Of a stretch of 64,000 nt of DNA, positions 35,874-43,733 are shown piece after piece. Within the stretch, counting starts at the first letter, position 1. Each line of letters starts with the position of its first letter. Source of the DNA: Chryseobacterium rhizoplanae. GTDB lineage: Bacteria > Bacteroidota > Bacteroidia > Flavobacteriales > Weeksellaceae. The notes under the pieces were generated by a model, which searched no databases, was not told the DNA's origin, and saw only the letters and a list, made by a program, of their open reading frames with translations. The position numbers and the translations under genes were made by a program. The stretch lies in NCBI RefSeq assembly GCF_900182655.1, contig NZ_FXTC01000006.1, positions 186,001-250,000 of the forward strand, written 5' to 3'.

Positions 35874-36788
35874 TTATTTCAATGTAAGTTTAATAAATTG
35901 TAAAAAATCGTCCTGCTGGTCTGCAAATAAATAATGGGAACAATTGTCGATAAGTCTGAAGTTTTTCTTTCCGACAATATTTTTAAGATCATTCAGCTGT
36001 TTTTCTGAAAATATTCCGTCGTTCTTACCATACACCGCAAAAATGGGGATTCCTTTTTTTCGGATGTCTTTTAAAGCGGAAGTATTATCCAGATTGTTCA
36101 GAGGTTCATTTTTATAGAACTTAAGAGGAGAATCAGAATTTCTGATGTTGTTTTTATAAAATTCACCTGCTTTGTATTCGTTTCTCAGCATTTCGCTTTG
36201 GGGAGTAGGATTGGGCATATCGAAGAAATTGAGCTTACCGGCCATTTCGTAACATCTTTTTCGATAGGCTGCAGAATTTTTATCCAGATTTTCTATTTCT
36301 GAAATCTCTTTGAGTTGGGAAGAATCATTTTTGAAATGTTCTTTTGCCTGTTTTAGGATATGATCATAGGTTTCCTGCTGCGTAAATAAAGCTCCGGCAA
36401 GAGTCAGAGAATTTACTTTTTCAGGAAATTGTGAAGTGAATAGGGTCCCGATAATTCCCCCGAAACTGTGGGCAAGAATATTTGCTTTTTTAATATGATA
36501 AGTGGTGTAAATTCCTTTTAAATCTTCAAAACTTTCTTTAAAAGTCATGGTGGCATTATCATCTTTTGAACGGCCTTCACCGCGTCTGTCATAAACGATT
36601 ACATAAAATCCTTGATCAGCCAGCTTTTGAGCTGTAGTTCCTTCAAATAAAGTAGCATTTCCGCTCGGTCCGCCATGGATAAAAATAACAGGAGGATTTT
36701 TTGGATTTCCGTATGCCCTAGAATAGATGTCCTGTGCTTTAAAGACAATTGAAGATATGATAAAAAGAATGGAAAACAGCTGCTTCAT
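35874..36788 (-). CDS. Exported alpha/beta hydrolase (proline-iminopeptidase-like)
   Basis: A 304-residue enzyme with a signal peptide (MKQLFSILFIISSIVFKAQ), so periplasmic or surface-exposed. The alpha/beta-hydrolase motifs are in order: oxyanion loop FIHGGPSGN, strand-turn YDRRGEGRS, nucleophile elbow AHSFGG, acid VYGKNDGIFS and base NCSHYLFAD. HGGPSG is characteristic of the S33 (proline iminopeptidase) group, but relatives act on other esters and amides, so the substrate is open. It is the first gene of an operon with the small exported protein and the DoxD-DoxA fusion. Confidence 0.85.
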   Translation of the reverse strand: MKQLFSILFIISSIVFKAQDIYSRAYGNPKNPPVIFIHGGPSGNATLFEGTTAQKLADQGFYVIVYDRRGEGRSKDDNATMTFKESFEDLKGIYTTYHIKKANILAHSFGGIIGTLFTSQFPEKVNSLTLAGALFTQQETYDHILKQAKEHFKNDSSQLKEISEIENLDKNSAAYRKRCYEMAGKLNFFDMPNPTPQSEMLRNEYKAGEFYKNNIRNSDSPLKFYKNEPLNNLDNTSALKDIRKKGIPIFAVYGKNDGIFSEKQLNDLKNIVGKKNFRLIDNCSHYLFADQQDDFLQFIKLTLK

Positions 36789-36960
36789 GATGGTTATTTT
36801 GAGTTTTCTAAACTACTGAATATTCTTTGAGCAAATGAAAAAACTGATATGAATTATGAGCAAATTTAAAAATAAAAAATACTACTGACGGACAGTTGTC
36901 ACAATCCTGATTTATCTTTACAAATCGGAAGTTTTATATAGAAACAGAAAATATATTGTA

Positions 36961-37521
36961 ATGAGTTATTGTTTAGCAATAGAAGGCATGCAGCCTGAAA
37001 GCAGAAAAGAACTGCACAAAAATTACCATGACAACTATTATGGATTCCCTATTCATGATGATAATGAACTGTTTGGAAGACTGATTCTGGAAATCAATCA
37101 GGCAGGTTTAAGCTGGGAAACCGTTCTGAAAAAAGAAGACAGTTTCAGAAAAGCATATGATCATTTTGATATTCAGAAAATAGCAGCGTATACAGAGGAA
37201 GACCGCGAAAGACTGTTGAATGATCCGGGAATTATCCGGAATAAACTGAAAGTGAATGCAGCTATCGAGAATGCAAAAACAATCATAGAACTGCAGAAGG
37301 AATTTGGTTCCTTTGAAAAATGGCTGGAACATCATCATCCTAAAACATTGCAGGAATGGATGAAATTATTCAAAAAAACATTCAAATTCACAGGCGGAGA
37401 GATTGTCAATGAATTTCTTATGAGTACCGGATATCTGAAAGGAGCCCATCATGAAACCTGCCCGATACACTCAAAAGTTTTAGCTCAAAAGCCTTTATGG
37501 AAAGAAAATTTGAATAAATAA
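36961..37521 (+). CDS. tag: DNA-3-methyladenine glycosylase I
   Basis: A 186-residue base-excision repair enzyme that removes 3-methyladenine from alkylated DNA. It has the typical start MSYCLAIEGM (Cys4), the YHDNYYGFPIHDDNELFGRLILEINQAGLSWETVLKK segment and TFKFTGGEIVNEFLMSTGYLKGAHHETCPIH. The last contains His/Cys zinc ligands; with Cys4 and an N-terminal His they form the zinc snap known for Tag. Normal length. No ada or alkylation-response gene is nearby. Confidence 0.94.
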   Translation: MSYCLAIEGMQPESRKELHKNYHDNYYGFPIHDDNELFGRLILEINQAGLSWETVLKKEDSFRKAYDHFDIQKIAAYTEEDRERLLNDPGIIRNKLKVNAAIENAKTIIELQKEFGSFEKWLEHHHPKTLQEWMKLFKKTFKFTGGEIVNEFLMSTGYLKGAHHETCPIHSKVLAQKPLWKENLNK

Positions 37522-37526
37522 TAAAC

Positions 37527-37598
37527 TTAGATTCCCACGGAATGACACAATGTGTGCTTAGTGTCAAACATTTCTTTTTGTCATTCCATAGGAATCTA
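37527..37598. terminator. Long imperfect hairpin between convergent genes
   Basis: Arms TTAGATTCCcacGGAATGACA (37527-37546) and TGTCATTCCatAGGAATCTAA (37579-37598) form a long stem between tag and the HxlR gene. The TGTCATTC end is shared with the palindrome at 53363, so it may be a dispersed repeat serving as terminator. Confidence 0.6.
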
Positions 37599-37603
37599 AA
37601 TTA

Positions 37604-37981
37604 TCAGTCATTCTTTGAGGCTTCTTCCATCAGTTCTTTATGTTCATTTCCCCATTTTTCAAACTCCAGGATAATGGGTTTTAGTTTATACCCGATTTCT
37701 GTAAGTTCATATTCTACCCGTGGCGGAACTTCGGCATATACAGTTCTGCTAATGATCTTGTCCTCTTCCAGTCTGCGAAGCTGAAGGGTAAGCATTCGTT
37801 CAGTGATATTCTGCAGGCGTTTTCTCAATTCCCCGAATCTCATTTTTCCATTGATCAGATAACAGCAGATGGCCAATGCCCATTGTCCTCCGATAATGTT
37901 GGAGGCATAGATTTCCGGACACTCATCAGCAAGTGCTTTCTTGTTGGCAAAATTCGTTGAAGTTTCCTTTATTTTAGTCAT
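37604..37981 (-). CDS. HxlR-family transcriptional regulator
   Basis: A 125-residue winged-helix protein. Family marks are CPEIYASNIIGGQWALAICCYLINGKMRFGELRKRL and ITERMLTLQLRRLEEDKIISRTVYAEVPPRVEYELTEIG. Cys21 (DECPEI) stands where redox- or quinone-sensing members (YodB, HypR, QorR) carry their sensing cysteine. It diverges from a quinone-reductase-like gene, and the 91-bp region between holds two inverted repeats. A repressor of that gene released by electrophiles is the simplest reading. Confidence 0.88.
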   Translation of the reverse strand: MTKIKETSTNFANKKALADECPEIYASNIIGGQWALAICCYLINGKMRFGELRKRLQNITERMLTLQLRRLEEDKIISRTVYAEVPPRVEYELTEIGYKLKPIILEFEKWGNEHKELMEEASKND

Positions 37982-37982
37982 T

Positions 37983-38036
37983 ACTTACATTTTTTATAGT
38001 ACCATACAATGGGTAGCTAATGTACGAAATGTAAGT
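37983..38036. promoter_or_regulatory. Putative HxlR operators
   Basis: A perfect 10-bp inverted repeat, ACTTACATTT (37983-37992) and AAATGTAAGT (38027-38036), encloses a smaller one, TACC...GGTA (within TACCATACAATGGGTA). The right arm lies just before the -7 element of the oxidoreductase gene. Confidence 0.6.
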
Positions 38037-38045
38037 TACGTGTAG

Positions 38046-38053
38046 TAATTTTG
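38046..38053 (+). promoter_or_regulatory. Putative -7 element of the oxidoreductase gene
   Basis: TAATTTTG (TAnnTTTG) 19 bp before the ATG at 38073. Confidence 0.5.
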
Positions 38054-38072
38054 TATTAGAAATTTAAACATA

Positions 38073-38603
38073 ATGAAGACCTTAATAATTGTAACACACC
38101 CTGATATAGAAAAATCAGCGATTAATAAGAAATGGATTGATGAATTGAAAAAATATCCTGAAAAATATACGGTTCATCAATTATACGAAGCTTATCCCGA
38201 TGGAAAAATCAATGTAGCTCAGGAGCAGAAGTTGATGGAATCTTATGACAAGATTGTATTTCAGTTTCCTTTTTACTGGTTCAGCAGTCCGCCGCTTTTA
38301 AAACAGTGGCTGGATGAGGTGGTTTTATATGGTTGGGCGTATGGAAGCAACAGTGGTTTCAAACTGGCCGGAAAGAAAATGTCACTGGCCGTTACCGCTG
38401 GGATAGATGAAGAAGGGTATAGTGCATCCGGAGAGTATAAATACACCATGAAGGAACTTTTCAGACCTTATGAACTGACCTTTGATTATATAAAAGCAGA
38501 CTACAAAGAACCTTTCGTTTATTACGGAATTGAAAGAGATTCTTCCGATGAATGGATCAACAGAAGTGTTCCGATGTATCTGGAGTTTCTGGATAATTTA
38601 TAA
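38073..38603 (+). CDS. NAD(P)H:quinone oxidoreductase-like flavoprotein (KefF/MdaB type)
   Basis: A 176-residue cytosolic flavodoxin-fold protein. It starts MKTLIIVTHPDIEKSAINKKW (nucleotide-phosphate loop) and has IVFQFPFYWFSSPPLLKQWLDEVVLYGWAYG, the hallmark of the Flavodoxin_2 quinone reductase family, then GKKMSLAVTAGIDEEGY. Such enzymes reduce quinones or azo and nitro compounds with two electrons using NAD(P)H. The divergent HxlR regulator points to induction by quinones or other electrophiles. Confidence 0.88.
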   Translation: MKTLIIVTHPDIEKSAINKKWIDELKKYPEKYTVHQLYEAYPDGKINVAQEQKLMESYDKIVFQFPFYWFSSPPLLKQWLDEVVLYGWAYGSNSGFKLAGKKMSLAVTAGIDEEGYSASGEYKYTMKELFRPYELTFDYIKADYKEPFVYYGIERDSSDEWINRSVPMYLEFLDNL

Positions 38604-38648
38604 CAATATAAAAATGAAGTTGGACTCTTGAATTACGTGAGTTCAACT

Positions 38649-39101
38649 TTATTTCTGAATATATTCAAATGGCTCTACATTCCAGTCCTGCACATATTTT
38701 TTTATCGTATTACTGTCAATATCAAAGGGAACATCCTGATATTTCCAGCCTTTTGAAGGAACTTTTAAATCTATAAGATAGTTCTCAATAGAGTAGATGT
38801 CAAGTATAGCTGAATTATCAGGCTTTATAGAATCAAAAATAATCAGGAATTTATCTCCTTTCTGATAAGAGACATTAGCTGTTTTAGAATAGGTAATAGC
38901 ATTAACATCATATTTATAATCTATTCCTACGCCATTATTATTTTTGTGATGCCAGTCTGATATAGCTTCTCCAATGGTGTATTTTGGACTTTTGAGCAGA
39001 TCATTAATTCCTAAATTAGCACTAATTAACCAGTATATAATAAATCCTAAAGTGAGTCCCAAAAGAATAATATGAAATTTTTCTGAAATCAATTTTTTCA
39101 T
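38649..39101 (-). CDS. Membrane-anchored protein of unknown function
   Basis: A 150-residue protein with one N-terminal helix (FHIILLGLTLGFIIYWLISA, about residues 8-27) and an extracytoplasmic remainder (NNGVGIDYKYDVNAITYSKTANVSYQKGDKFLIIFDS; DVPFDIDSNTIKKYVQDWNVEPFEY). I recognise no family. It is the last of three short, AT-rich same-strand genes with 6-bp and 3-bp gaps, so one operon is likely. Confidence 0.6.
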   Translation of the reverse strand: MKKLISEKFHIILLGLTLGFIIYWLISANLGINDLLKSPKYTIGEAISDWHHKNNNGVGIDYKYDVNAITYSKTANVSYQKGDKFLIIFDSIKPDNSAILDIYSIENYLIDLKVPSKGWKYQDVPFDIDSNTIKKYVQDWNVEPFEYIQK

Positions 39102-39107
39102 ATTCAG

Positions 39108-39344
39108 TTAATATATTTTTATTGATTTTTTTTTCAGTCTACCAACTATTCCTACTATAGTTAAAAATATTCCAATGATTAAAAAAGGATGCCAGAGGAA
39201 AAAGGAAAGTTCACCTAAATTAACAATGATTTCAGAATAATCTCCTCTTGCTGTAAATAATCCAACAGACGTAAAAAACATTATAATGGATAGAACAAAC
39301 ATTGATAATCCGATAAAAAATAGGTACTTGTAAATTGATTTCAT
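39108..39344 (-). CDS. Small two-helix membrane protein
   Basis: A 78-residue protein with two hydrophobic helices (YLFFIGLSMFVLSIIMFFTSVGLF and LSFFLWHPFLIIGIFLTIVGIVG) and a basic tail (RLKKKSIKIY). It lies between two unknown genes with 6-bp and 3-bp gaps. Function unknown. Confidence 0.55.
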   Translation of the reverse strand: MKSIYKYLFFIGLSMFVLSIIMFFTSVGLFTARGDYSEIIVNLGELSFFLWHPFLIIGIFLTIVGIVGRLKKKSIKIY

Positions 39345-39347
39345 TTT

Positions 39348-39848
39348 CTATTTATTTAAAACCCGATTGATTCTTTTCTCTGCTTCTTCTTTTGCAATTC
39401 CATTATAAAAATCATGTACAAATGGATGGTCATAACTTTGGTGAGGATAGACAAAAGGGCGGCCGATAGAATTATTCACCACCACAGTTGTAGGAACACT
39501 TTCCTCAAACTCATAATCGGGAAGATAAGTGGAAAGCCATCCGAAATATTCAGCTTCAAATTCCTTATTATCATAATTTTCAACGTATTCATTGAAATTC
39601 TTTTCACTCAGTGAAACCCAGATTCCGTAATCCAGATCTCTGCAGTCATCGTTGACTTCCTGTACAAGAACAGTACGGATAAATCTATGGGTATCTTCTG
39701 CATCTTTTACAACACAAAGGTCAGAACTGAGTTCAGCATTCTTTAATTCTTCTTCGGATAAGCAGGAATAGAAATAGGGGTATGTATAAGCTATTGCCGG
39801 CCAGTCTTCTTTTTCTTCTCCACAGCATTGACAGATGTATTTTGTCAT
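39348..39848 (-). CDS. DUF2199-family protein
   Basis: A 166-residue cytosolic protein. The start YICQCCGEEKEDWPAIAYTYPYFY, then SSDLCVVKDAEDTHRFIRTVLVQEV and YGIWVSLSEKNFNEYVENYD, are the DUF2199 signature; the CxxC at the N-terminus may bind a metal. The family has no known role. Such genes often sit singly or in rows of small cassette-like genes, as here. It is the first gene of a three-gene run and follows the patatin gene by 44 bp. Confidence 0.75.
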   Translation of the reverse strand: MTKYICQCCGEEKEDWPAIAYTYPYFYSCLSEEELKNAELSSDLCVVKDAEDTHRFIRTVLVQEVNDDCRDLDYGIWVSLSEKNFNEYVENYDNKEFEAEYFGWLSTYLPDYEFEESVPTTVVVNNSIGRPFVYPHQSYDHPFVHDFYNGIAKEEAEKRINRVLNK

Positions 39849-39892
39849 CGTATATTTATTTCTAATGTTGATTCTAATTTAAAGCAAAATCC

Positions 39893-41515
39893 TTATCCCA
39901 CCGTAGGCGTATCCTCTTCTTTCAGTATTTTCTTCTCTTTCATCGTAAGCGTCATTCTTTCATATTTGTACTTATCCCAGTCGAATCCATTAAGAAAATC
40001 AAGGGCTGCCTGGAAACCTCTGTTGAAAAGCTCTTCCTTCTCGTCTCTTTTCATAAAGAAATTCAGCCAGCTGCTGGTACCGCAGTTGACACTCTGTATA
40101 CTGTATAAACGGTAAAAAGTATGTTTGGTAAGGAAAGTTTTGTCATTAAAACCTTTCAATGTACTGATGATATTTCCGGCATAACTGAAAGGGGTCTTAA
40201 GGATTTCTGCACTGGTTTTCCCTCTTTCAGAAAGAATAGCAGAATCACTCGTCAGCTGCACTCCGAAAAGGGGCATTCTTGGATAAAAAACTTCATCGGC
40301 ATGAAACAGGTCAATAGGGAAATTGGAAATACTGCCTCCATCAATAAAAACCCCGGCAGGGTTGATGTCTTCCGGTTTGGTATTCATCCAATATCTCCAG
40401 GCATACTTTACGGAACTATCGTCTTTATTGATTTGTTTCTGAAAAGGTTCAAAGAAAAAAGGAACAGCCATAGATGCTCTTACAAACTCAGCCGGACTGA
40501 TATGCTTCAGTTCCTCTTCGGACCAGTAGAGATTGGCCATGGTAGGAAGTTCCACCTTAATTTTAGCATTGATATCGGTGGTAATGACCACATATTCAGA
40601 TTTGAGGAGGTAAAACGGATTGTTTTTATAATAATCATTATTGAGGGCGCTTTCATAGAAAATTCTATATCGGGTCTGGTCAATATGTTCCTTATTTTTT
40701 ATTTTAATCTTTTCGATACTTTGCAGAGTCATTGTGTAATATTCCTGACCATTTCCATACCGGTAGTTAAGGTTCAGATCCCGTTCTTTCTGAATAAATT
40801 TTTCGTTGAGGTTAGCCACTGTTTTTATTCCAAACTGATCCAGTGCATTTTGCATCGTATTCTGAAAAGCATTTCCGGGATTGAGACCGCTGTTTTCCTT
40901 TCTGAAATTATGATACAGTTTTTGAATGCAGAAAAAGAGAATGACAGCCGGAATCAGAGGAATTAAGAACATCAATTTGGCATTCAGGATAGTAGTTGGA
41001 GAAACCACAAAAGGAATACTGATCAGGATAATGAACAGGATCACAGCAATAATGGCATTGATCTTAAAAAAATCCTTGTTGTTAAGCATCGCATGGAGCG
41101 TTGTTTTCACATAGGTTTTTCCATCCATAAAATCGGAAAAATCCCAGCTGAAAAGAATATCTTTGATTAGCTCACTTTTGGATTCTTCTTTGGTTTTACA
41201 GGCTGCAATGAGCATCGTATTAATGGCTCCTGCACTCGTTCCTGCTACTTTCAGAAAACGGATTCCAAATATTTCCAGGCCATAAAGATATCCTACCAAT
41301 GCACTTCCCCAGACACCACCGCCTTCCTGTACAAACTCTATATACTGATTCCCGGACTGATCCAGAAGATCAGAGAATTCTTTGCCGGATATATTCTCAT
41401 GTAAAGCACGCAATTTATCTTTTGAAGCCTGCGAAAGAGAAGAATCTTCCAGAATCTTGTTGAGGTTTTCAGTGGTCATGGTATTTTGTTTTGATGGTGT
41501 TTGGGTTAAAGACAA
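39893..41515 (-). CDS. Patatin-like phospholipase
   Basis: A 540-residue lipid acyl hydrolase. It has the glycine-rich oxyanion segment EFVQEGGGVWGSALVGYLYGLE, nucleophile elbow GTSAGAINTML and the acid in GVFIDGGSISNFPIDLF: the Ser-Asp dyad of patatins. Two hydrophobic helices around residues 155-205 (FFKINAIIAVILFIILISIPFVV; LMFLIPLIPAVILFF) are inserted within the fold, so it is probably membrane-bound. The start at 41515 leaves 7 bp after corA; an internal ATG at 41479 is possible. Confidence 0.87.
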   Translation of the reverse strand: MSLTQTPSKQNTMTTENLNKILEDSSLSQASKDKLRALHENISGKEFSDLLDQSGNQYIEFVQEGGGVWGSALVGYLYGLEIFGIRFLKVAGTSAGAINTMLIAACKTKEESKSELIKDILFSWDFSDFMDGKTYVKTTLHAMLNNKDFFKINAIIAVILFIILISIPFVVSPTTILNAKLMFLIPLIPAVILFFCIQKLYHNFRKENSGLNPGNAFQNTMQNALDQFGIKTVANLNEKFIQKERDLNLNYRYGNGQEYYTMTLQSIEKIKIKNKEHIDQTRYRIFYESALNNDYYKNNPFYLLKSEYVVITTDINAKIKVELPTMANLYWSEEELKHISPAEFVRASMAVPFFFEPFQKQINKDDSSVKYAWRYWMNTKPEDINPAGVFIDGGSISNFPIDLFHADEVFYPRMPLFGVQLTSDSAILSERGKTSAEILKTPFSYAGNIISTLKGFNDKTFLTKHTFYRLYSIQSVNCGTSSWLNFFMKRDEKEELFNRGFQAALDFLNGFDWDKYKYERMTLTMKEKKILKEEDTPTVG

Positions 41516-41522
41516 AAATTAA

Positions 41523-42422
41523 TCACCACTGTCTTCGTCTCACATAAATAAAAGTACTGATCACCACTGTTGCCATAGCTCCCAGCGTTATAAAATAACC
41601 GTATTTATGATGAAGCTCAGGCATATTATCGAAGTTCATTCCGTAAACTCCGGCAATAAAAGTGATCGGTAAGAAATAAACGGAATAGATAGCCAACACT
41701 TTCATCACCTGGTTGGCCTTTTGATCCGAAAGCGCCAGGAACATCGAAATAAGGTTGGTAATCTGGATATTCAGGTGATCAAAATCAGCCACTACATCTT
41801 TATGCTTGTCTTTCAAATCAACAAATTCAGAGTCCTGTAAATTCAATAATTTAAATTTATCAATGGCATCCGTAGAAATTACCAGTACGCGTGAATTTAG
41901 TCCTGATTTTCGTTTCAGTTTATAAAGACGGCGGATCTGGCTGGTATGATTGGTATTTTTAAGGAAAATCTCATTCTCAATATTGTCCATAGTCTCGAAC
42001 AGGCTTAAAGATTCATCATCAAAACTTTTCATGATCAATATCGCAATCATCAGCGTGATCTGCTGAGGATTAAGGTCTTCCTGAATCAAAGAGACTTTTT
42101 TCTTGACTTCCGTGATACTTCTGGTTTTCATCCTGTGGATGGTGATAATGGTATTCTCCACCAGAAAAATTCCAATCTTGGTGCTGATATCACTGATGGT
42201 ATTCAGATTCTTTCTTTCCAGCTCCGTACTTTCACGAAGGAGAAAGAACTTGATATTCCCGTCTTCTTCATATTTGGGAAGGTGGTTGGGATCCATGGTA
42301 TCTTCCAGCAGAAGATTATTGATTTCATATCTTTCATGAAGAAATTTCAGGTCTTCTGCAGTAGGAGCCTCTACATCTACCCATTCGCACTGGGAGGTTC
42401 TGTATATCGTATCAATTGACAT
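41523..42422 (-). CDS. CorA-family Mg2+/divalent metal transporter
   Basis: A 299-residue inner-membrane channel protein. A large cytosolic N-terminal domain ends in the long stalk helix. Two C-terminal helices follow, with the pore motif GMN in VYGMNFDNMPELHHKYGYF, and a basic tail (YVRRRQW). Magnesium is the usual substrate; some relatives carry cobalt, nickel or zinc. It is probably co-transcribed with the patatin gene and divergent from a FabH-type gene. Confidence 0.9.
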   Translation of the reverse strand: MSIDTIYRTSQCEWVDVEAPTAEDLKFLHERYEINNLLLEDTMDPNHLPKYEEDGNIKFFLLRESTELERKNLNTISDISTKIGIFLVENTIITIHRMKTRSITEVKKKVSLIQEDLNPQQITLMIAILIMKSFDDESLSLFETMDNIENEIFLKNTNHTSQIRRLYKLKRKSGLNSRVLVISTDAIDKFKLLNLQDSEFVDLKDKHKDVVADFDHLNIQITNLISMFLALSDQKANQVMKVLAIYSVYFLPITFIAGVYGMNFDNMPELHHKYGYFITLGAMATVVISTFIYVRRRQW

Positions 42423-42469
42423 AAAGTAAAAATACTAATATTTTGAAAAACTATGTGTTAAATAAGTTT

Positions 42470-42477
42470 TATCTTTG
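42470..42477 (+). promoter_or_regulatory. Putative -7 element of the FabH-type gene
   Basis: TATCTTTG (TAnnTTTG) 18 bp before the chosen ATG; a TTTG lies 24 bp further upstream (42442-42445). Confidence 0.55.
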
Positions 42478-42478
42478 C

Positions 42479-42486
42479 CAAAATTA
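42479..42486 (-). promoter_or_regulatory. Putative -7 element of the corA-patatin operon
   Basis: Minus-strand TAATTTTG, 56 bp before the corA start and only 1 bp from the -7 element of the divergent gene. Confidence 0.45.
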
Positions 42487-42495
42487 AAAAACTAT

Positions 42496-43518
42496 ATGAT
42501 TAAAAGTACAATAAAAGGTGTGGGATTTTATGTTCCAGATAACATTGTTACAAATGATGATTTAGCAAAACTGATGACCACTAATGATGAATGGATTACA
42601 GAAAGAACGGGTATCAAGGAACGAAGACATAGAAAAAACAGGAATGACGCTCAGGAAACTACGGCTTATCTAGCATTTAAAGCCTCAGAAAAAGCTATTC
42701 AGAATGCTGGTCTTACCTCAAAAGATATTGATTTTATTGTTTTTGCAACCCTTTCTCCGGATTACTATTTTCCTGGAAGCGGAGTATTGCTTCAGGACAT
42801 GCTTGGATGTGATACAATTGGAGCATTGGACGTGAGAAATCAATGTTCCGGATTTGTATATTCTATGAGTGTTGCTAATGCATTTATTAAATCAGGTACT
42901 TATAAAAATATTCTTGTTGTAGGAGCTGAAGTTCATTCTTTCGGATTAGATTTTTCTGATGAGGGAAGAGGGGTTTCTGTTATTTTCGGAGATGGAGCAG
43001 GAGCAGTTGTACTTTCAGCTACCGAAGATGAAAATGCAGGAGATATTTTAGCAGTCAATATGCATTCTGAAGGGAAATATGCAGACGAACTTTGTACTCA
43101 GTTCCCGGGTTCAAAATTCGGATGGAGTGACAGAATGAGAAAAGAGCCTGAAAATGTAACCAATAAAGAAGTGTACCCAATCATGAACGGTAACTTCGTG
43201 TTCAAACATGCCGTAACAAGATTTCCTGAAACAATGATGGAAGCTTTGAACAAAGCAGGAAAAACAGTTGAAGATCTTGATATGTTCATTCCACACCAGG
43301 CGAACCTTAGAATTGCTCAGTTTGTACAGGAAAAATTTGGTTTACCGAACGAAAAAGTATTTAACAATATTCAGAAATACGGAAATACAACCGCTGCTTC
43401 CATTCCTATTGCTTTAAGTGAAGCGATTGAGCAAGGGAAAATCAAAAGAGGAGATTTGGTCCTTCTTTCAGCTTTCGGAAGCGGATTTACCTGGGGAAGT
43501 GTTCTGTTTGAATACTAA
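42496..43518 (+). CDS. 3-oxoacyl-ACP synthase III family protein (FabH-like)
   Basis: A 340-residue condensing enzyme. The start at 42496 (MIKSTIKGVGFYVPDN) follows the -7 element; an ATG at 42475 lies inside that element and is unlikely. The catalytic triad is Cys117 (DVRNQCSGFVY), His267 (PHQANLRI) and Asn297 (KYGNTTAASIP). The motif PDYYFPGSGVLLQDMLGC marks a second FabH type common in Flavobacteriia, distinct from the housekeeping one linked to plsX. It probably starts fatty-acid or related acyl chains; the exact acyl substrate is open. Confidence 0.88.
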   Translation: MIKSTIKGVGFYVPDNIVTNDDLAKLMTTNDEWITERTGIKERRHRKNRNDAQETTAYLAFKASEKAIQNAGLTSKDIDFIVFATLSPDYYFPGSGVLLQDMLGCDTIGALDVRNQCSGFVYSMSVANAFIKSGTYKNILVVGAEVHSFGLDFSDEGRGVSVIFGDGAGAVVLSATEDENAGDILAVNMHSEGKYADELCTQFPGSKFGWSDRMRKEPENVTNKEVYPIMNGNFVFKHAVTRFPETMMEALNKAGKTVEDLDMFIPHQANLRIAQFVQEKFGLPNEKVFNNIQKYGNTTAASIPIALSEAIEQGKIKRGDLVLLSAFGSGFTWGSVLFEY

Positions 43519-43599
43519 AAGGAGAAAATAAATCGCTATTGTATCTTTACTAAAGCATTAGGGAAGCTTCATTTTCACTTATATCACAACTGAAGACGT

Positions 43600-43660
43600 G
43601 AAATTCCCATCCTTTGGAGGGGTGGCAAAAATTCAAAGAATTTTTGACGGGGTGGTTAGC
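43600..43660. repeat. Repeat-like intergenic element
   Basis: CCTTTGGAGGGGTGGCAAAA followed by the hairpin CAAAAATTC-AAA-GAATTTTTG (43626-43646) and ACGGGGTGG. I know similar elements from other Bacteroidota genomes, but only one copy is in this window. Confidence 0.35.
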
Positions 43661-43680
43661 AGCATCTACTCAAACAATAT

Positions 43681-43718
43681 AAAAAAGACCGCAGAACTTC
43701 AGTTCTGCGGTCTTTATT
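43681..43718. terminator. Bidirectional Rho-independent terminator
   Basis: Stem GACCGCAGAAC / GTTCTGCGGTC (43687-43697, 43702-43712), loop TTCA, A-run before and T-run after. It serves the convergent FabH-type and thioredoxin-TPR genes. Confidence 0.88.
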
Positions 43719-43733
43719 TTATGGCATTCCTAA

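Noticed and set aside
40121..40966. 281-codon open frame on the plus strand
   Set aside because: It lies antisense to the patatin gene, whose catalytic motifs are clear; the product is not protein-like.
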